Assembly (NCBI GenBank): GCA_041170585.1
Contig: JBEDNN010000033.1
Location: 1-16,439, forward strand
DNA from: JBDLSY01 sp041170585
Lineage (GTDB): Bacteria; Pseudomonadota; Gammaproteobacteria; Burkholderiales; Burkholderiaceae_C
Reading direction: 5' to 3'
Length of the DNA: 16,439 bases
The notes under the pieces were generated by a model. It saw only the letters and a program-made list of their open reading frames with translations. It did no database searches and had not been told where the DNA came from. Made by a program: the position numbers and the translations under genes. Of this stretch, positions 13,584-16,439 are shown one piece after another. How positions within the stretch are numbered: position 1 is the stretch's first letter; the number at the start of each line of letters is the position of its first letter.

Positions 13584-14450
13584 ATGACCCAAACACTGCC
13601 TATTACACCCGTAGCTAAAATTAACCACTCCAAAGCAGTGTTTAAAAGTAAAGCTATATTACCGAATAACCAAGATGCAGTTAATCCTTTGCAGCCCGCA
13701 AAATTTTACGACACCATAGCAACAGAAGCACAATTACCTGCCGATGGATTGCCTGAAGTTGCGTTTGTAGGGCGTTCAAATGCGGGTAAAAGCAGTGCTA
13801 TTAACGCACTAACCGTTCAACATAAGCTGGCTTATGTGAGTAAAATGCCCGGTCGGACACAGCACTTGAATTATTTTTCAATTCCTTATACAGCACGTAT
13901 GGCACAAGCAGGCATCATAGCCCCTGTTGATGCACCTGCTGTTATTAAACTGCCCGAGGCACACGAACGCAGCGCACCTTATGTGACGACTGCTGAAAAA
14001 GCACCTTGTATGGGGTATATAGTTGATTTACCGGGTTATGGCTATGCTCGTGTCGGAAAAAATATGAAAAGCCATTGGTCAGATTTTTTAACGCATTACA
14101 TTACAAATAGGCAGGTATTGGTGGGTATTGTATGGTTAATGGATTGTCGCCAAGCATTAACAGAGATTGATTTAGAGTTTTTAACTTTGTTAAATGGTCG
14201 CCCTTTATTGGTTTTATTAACCAAGACTGATAAGCTTAATCAAAGTGAACGTGCCAAAATAGTCAACACAGTACGCCAACATTTACGCTTAGAAATAGCA
14301 AATATGATGCAACTGGCTGTAGACTATGTCCCAGTACCCAACGTATTGGCTTTTAGCAGTTTGACCCGTATAGGGCAGGCACAAGCGGTTGCACAGATTG
14401 CTACGTGGTTGAATGTACAAACAACATCTACTATACCGTCTTGCTTATAA
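13584..14450 (+). CDS. engB: Ribosome biogenesis GTPase EngB (YsxC/YihA) with internal insertion
   Basis: EngB is a TrmE-Era-EngA-EngB-Septin-like GTPase needed for large ribosomal subunit assembly. The G motifs are all present: G1 GRSNAGKS (63-70), G2 region GRTQHLNYF (90-98), G3 DLPGYG (148-153), G4 TKTD (213-216), and a likely G5 FSS (257-259). At 288 residues it is long for the family, which is usually about 195-220. Two parts account for this: an N-terminal extension of about 35 residues, and about 40 residues (roughly 101-143, alanine- and proline-rich) inserted between G2 and G3, where relatives have only a short turn. The ATG at 13584 has no Shine-Dalgarno sequence, and an in-frame start further downstream is not obvious. 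The gene is divergent from the cytochrome c4 gene and convergent with the hydroxylase gene. Confidence 0.93.
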   Translation: MTQTLPITPVAKINHSKAVFKSKAILPNNQDAVNPLQPAKFYDTIATEAQLPADGLPEVAFVGRSNAGKSSAINALTVQHKLAYVSKMPGRTQHLNYFSIPYTARMAQAGIIAPVDAPAVIKLPEAHERSAPYVTTAEKAPCMGYIVDLPGYGYARVGKNMKSHWSDFLTHYITNRQVLVGIVWLMDCRQALTEIDLEFLTLLNGRPLLVLLTKTDKLNQSERAKIVNTVRQHLRLEIANMMQLAVDYVPVPNVLAFSSLTRIGQAQAVAQIATWLNVQTTSTIPSCL

Positions 14451-14459
14451 ATATAAATT

Positions 14460-14481
14460 AAACATGAACTAAACATGAACT
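14460..14481. repeat. 11-bp tandem repeat AAACATGAACT x2
   Basis: Two perfect units (14460-14470 and 14471-14481) are followed by degenerate AAATATAAACT-like units to about 14510, filling the gap between the convergent engB and hydroxylase genes. No GC-rich terminator was seen there. Confidence 0.8.
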
Positions 14482-14538
14482 AAATATAAATATAAACTAA
14501 ATATAAATTAGATATAGATTATTTATAAACTACATAAA

Positions 14539-15222
14539 TTATATAGTTGCCCACATTCGTAACAAATTATGATAATTTTGCGTCAATAAAATAGCCTCTG
14601 CTGATTCGCCATATTTTTGACGTAAGCTAGCAATGACACAGTCCAACTCATACAATACGGTTCGGTGTTGTGATTCACGCACCATACTTTGTACCCAACT
14701 GACACAAGCATACCGTACACCTTGACTAACAGGCTCAACGCGGTGTAACACATAAGACGGATAGACGATTAAATCGCCTGCAGCTAATTTAATACTTTGA
14801 CTTGGGTAGCCATTTTCAATGATTAATTCCCCGCCTGTGTAACTCGCTGGATCGCTTAAAAACAATGTAAATGAAATATCAGTACGTAAATGTTGGGCAC
14901 TCGCCGCGTGTGTACGAATGGCGTTATCAACGTGGTTACCAAACGAATTATGCTGATTTTGATAACGGTTAAACAAGGGCGGGTAAATATGTTTAGGTAG
15001 CACGGCAGAGAAAAATTCAGCGTTTTGACTTAAAGCCTGTAATACCGTTTGACGTAATTGTGCCGTTAAAGGGCTATTTTCATCTAATTGATAATTATTT
15101 TTAGCCTGTGCTGCCTGTGTACCTGCCGTAACTTTACCACTGTGCCAATCGGCAACACTTAAAGCATTAATTAATTCATAAACCAGTTCATTAGATAAAA
15201 CTTTGGGAATGTGTAAAGACAT
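14539..15222 (-). CDS. PKHD-type Fe(II)/2-oxoglutarate hydroxylase (YbiX/PiuC family)
   Basis: This non-heme iron dioxygenase family is usually encoded beside TonB-dependent catecholate siderophore receptors, as here, and probably acts in the cytoplasm on an iron-uptake-related substrate that is not established. The frame extends to a TTG at 15234, but I choose the ATG at 15222 because MSLHIPKVLS matches the typical family start. Counting from 15234, the iron ligands are H101 and D103 (NHVDNAIR) and H164 (VLHRV), and the 2-oxoglutarate-binding arginine is R174 (GVRYACVSWVQS). GGELIIENGYPSQSIKLAAGDLIVYPS is the characteristic jelly-roll stretch. The start has no Shine-Dalgarno sequence. The gene is downstream of the receptor on the same strand with a 179-nt gap holding a hairpin repeat. 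Confidence 0.92.
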   Translation of the reverse strand: MSLHIPKVLSNELVYELINALSVADWHSGKVTAGTQAAQAKNNYQLDENSPLTAQLRQTVLQALSQNAEFFSAVLPKHIYPPLFNRYQNQHNSFGNHVDNAIRTHAASAQHLRTDISFTLFLSDPASYTGGELIIENGYPSQSIKLAAGDLIVYPSYVLHRVEPVSQGVRYACVSWVQSMVRESQHRTVLYELDCVIASLRQKYGESAEAILLTQNYHNLLRMWATI

Positions 15223-15255
15223 AAATATAAACAATTAAATATAAACAATCGTTAA

Positions 15256-15332
15256 AATCAGGATTTTTAGAATTAAAAGATAAGCAAGATTTTAAAAATC
15301 TTTAAAATCTTTAAATTCCGATAATCCTGATT
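15256..15332. repeat. 77-nt imperfect palindromic hairpin repeat (AATCAGGATT...AATCCTGATT)
   Basis: Arms of 38 nt (15256-15293 and 15295-15332) around a single central A are complementary at 30 of 38 positions, including the outermost 10 bp AATCAGGATT/AATCCTGATT. The arms are built of GATT/AAGAT-rich modules. The right arm continues as AATCCTGATTCAGAC, a motif I remember from dispersed hairpin repeats in unrelated bacteria. That recollection is unverified. It lies between the receptor and hydroxylase genes and would form a strong intercistronic RNA hairpin. Confidence 0.75.
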
Positions 15333-15358
15333 CAGACTGTGCGTTTTAAGGCTTAAAA

Positions 15359-15385
15359 AATATTTTTAATATTTTTAATGTTTTT
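15359..15385. repeat. 9-bp tandem repeat AATATTTTT x3
   Basis: AATATTTTT (15359-15367, 15368-15376) and AATGTTTTT (15377-15385) lie between the hairpin and the end of the receptor gene. Confidence 0.8.
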
Positions 15386-15401
15386 GAAAGCAGTTTATTA
15401 T

Positions 15402-16439
15402 TTAAAATGTGTAGTCCACAGACACCGTTGCCGAACGACGGTTGCTAGGAATAGCAAATCCACCATTGTCATATAAAGCATCGTAATACAATTTATTGGT
15501 CAAGTTTTTAACATTGAGGCGTAAAGTAATTTTTTTACTAAAATCGTATGCTGCCATCATATCAAAACGGGTGTAACGTGGGGCAGTATTAGGCGTAAAC
15601 ACTGTGCCTGTAAAAACACTACTGGCATTAGCGACTTGCGGGCTATATACAGTACGCTTACCTTTAAATTCAAGCCCGCCACCCAATTTAAATTTAGAAT
15701 TGACTTGATAAGTTGACCATATATTAAAGGTGTGGTTAGGCGTGTTGCGTGATGCTTTACCTTTTAAACGGGCATCAGCCAGTGTGATAACACCTGTTAC
15801 CGCATTTCTATTTTCAGCTACTTCTAAAATTTTTGAATCCATAAACGATGCACCCGCAAATACCGCTAATTTAGGCGTTACATTGCCTGATACCTCTAGG
15901 TCAAGCCCGTTAGTACGGCGTTTTTTAGTCAAAATAGCTGCCGTAGATTCTAAGTCAGTATTACGTTCCCAATGTTTATCAGCACGATACAAAGCAGCAC
16001 GCAAGGCTAAATTACCATTCATCGCTTGCCATTTTGCCCCTAGCTCTAATACTTTACTTCGCTCGGCAGGGTAAGCTCCCCCTGATAATTGGTATAAATC
16101 AGCCGTTGGACTAAATGAATCGCTGGTATTTAAATAATAATGTGCATTGACACTGGGTTGATAAGATAATCCAAAGCGTGTACTGCTTTCAGCAAATTTT
16201 AAGGCAGGTGAGGTCAAGCTACTATAATTAGCGTCTAACCAATCTTTACGTATGCCCACCAAGACTTTCCAGTCTTGAACAAATTCAATACTGTCTTGTA
16301 CATACACGGATTGACTATTACCCGTATATCTAATCGGTAAGCTGGCAGGATTAACTTTATCCGCTGTGTATATCGGTGCAGCGGCTGTACCCGTGTTTAA
16401 TAAACCTTGACGATACGATTTTTCTTTGAGTAATTCAAT
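15402..16439 (-). CDS. TonB-dependent siderophore receptor, C-terminal part
   Basis: This is the C-terminal 345 residues of an outer-membrane beta-barrel receptor. The frame stays open to the right edge, so the plug domain and N-terminus lie outside the window. The shorter frame starting at a GTG at 16307 is not the true start. Features of ferric-siderophore receptors include the strand around SVYVQDSIEFVQDWKVLVGIRKDW, LSGGAYPAERSKVLELGAKWQ, RTNGLDLEVSGNVTPKLAVFAGASFMD, LTLRLNVKNLTN-like text (ITLRLNVKNLTNKLYYDALYD), and a C-terminal strand ending in phenylalanine (SVDYTF) as barrel assembly requires. Adjacency to a YbiX/PiuC-type hydroxylase suggests a catecholate receptor of the Fiu/PiuA kind, which is inference from context. 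No Fur box can be judged because the promoter is outside the window. Confidence 0.93.
   Translation of the reverse strand: MELLKEKSYRQGLLNTGTAAAPIYTADKVNPASLPIRYTGNSQSVYVQDSIEFVQDWKVLVGIRKDWLDANYSSLTSPALKFAESSTRFGLSYQPSVNAHYYLNTSDSFSPTADLYQLSGGAYPAERSKVLELGAKWQAMNGNLALRAALYRADKHWERNTDLESTAAILTKKRRTNGLDLEVSGNVTPKLAVFAGASFMDSKILEVAENRNAVTGVITLADARLKGKASRNTPNHTFNIWSTYQVNSKFKLGGGLEFKGKRTVYSPQVANASSVFTGTVFTPNTAPRYTRFDMMAAYDFSKKITLRLNVKNLTNKLYYDALYDNGGFAIPSNRRSATVSVDYTF

Noticed and set aside
15730..16074. Rightward 114-residue open frame
   Set aside because: It is antisense to the TonB receptor barrel, with no recognisable motif.

Overview
The window is AT-rich chromosomal DNA from a proteobacterium. 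IleS, the TonB-like DUF3108 protein, the cytochrome c4/EngB neighbourhood and the acyltransferase/MetK divergent pair all read most like a low-GC betaproteobacterium, although a gammaproteobacterium is not excluded. Nearly all genes are housekeeping genes. Three perfect parS sites next to parA and parB suggest an origin-proximal region, but no dnaA gene or clear DnaA-box cluster was seen.

Layout. Positions 1-114 hold the first 38 codons of a leftward membrane-protein gene that runs off the edge. A leftward DUF3108 protein with a TonB-like N-terminus follows (232-1656), then rightward hisC and hisB (1890-3674) and the tRNA methyltransferase trmL (3947-4423). Convergent to trmL is a leftward block of lpxL-like acyltransferase, rsmG, parA and parB (8219 down to 4500), carrying the parS sites. 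Divergent from it are metK (probable GTG start at 8450) and ileS. Leftward cytochrome c4 and rightward engB are divergent from each other. The right end has a PKHD-type Fe(II)/2-oxoglutarate hydroxylase and a TonB-dependent siderophore receptor cut by the window edge, a pairing like YbiX-Fiu or PiuC-PiuA.

The most notable find is non-coding: a 108-bp miniature inverted-repeat element. Two copies (3693-3800 and 6453-6560) are identical, have imperfect 24-bp terminal inverted repeats beginning GG(T/C)ATTGCTACTT, and each sits between a perfect but different 8-bp direct repeat (ATAAATAG and ATTTTTAA). That is the signature of real transposition. A diverged, truncated third copy on the opposite strand lies at about 153-226. 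All three sit at or just after a stop codon (hisB, rsmG, DUF3108), and one has landed between a parS site and the end of rsmG inside the partition locus. No transposase is present, so these would be non-autonomous MITEs.

Almost every intergenic stretch also contains short perfect or near-perfect tandem repeats of 7-18 bp, some reaching into gene starts (parB, the acyltransferase). A 77-nt near-perfect hairpin carrying AATCAGGATT/AATCCTGATT arms lies between the siderophore receptor and the hydroxylase. EngB has an unusual insertion of about 40 residues between its G2 and G3 motifs. About half of the genes have no visible Shine-Dalgarno sequence.
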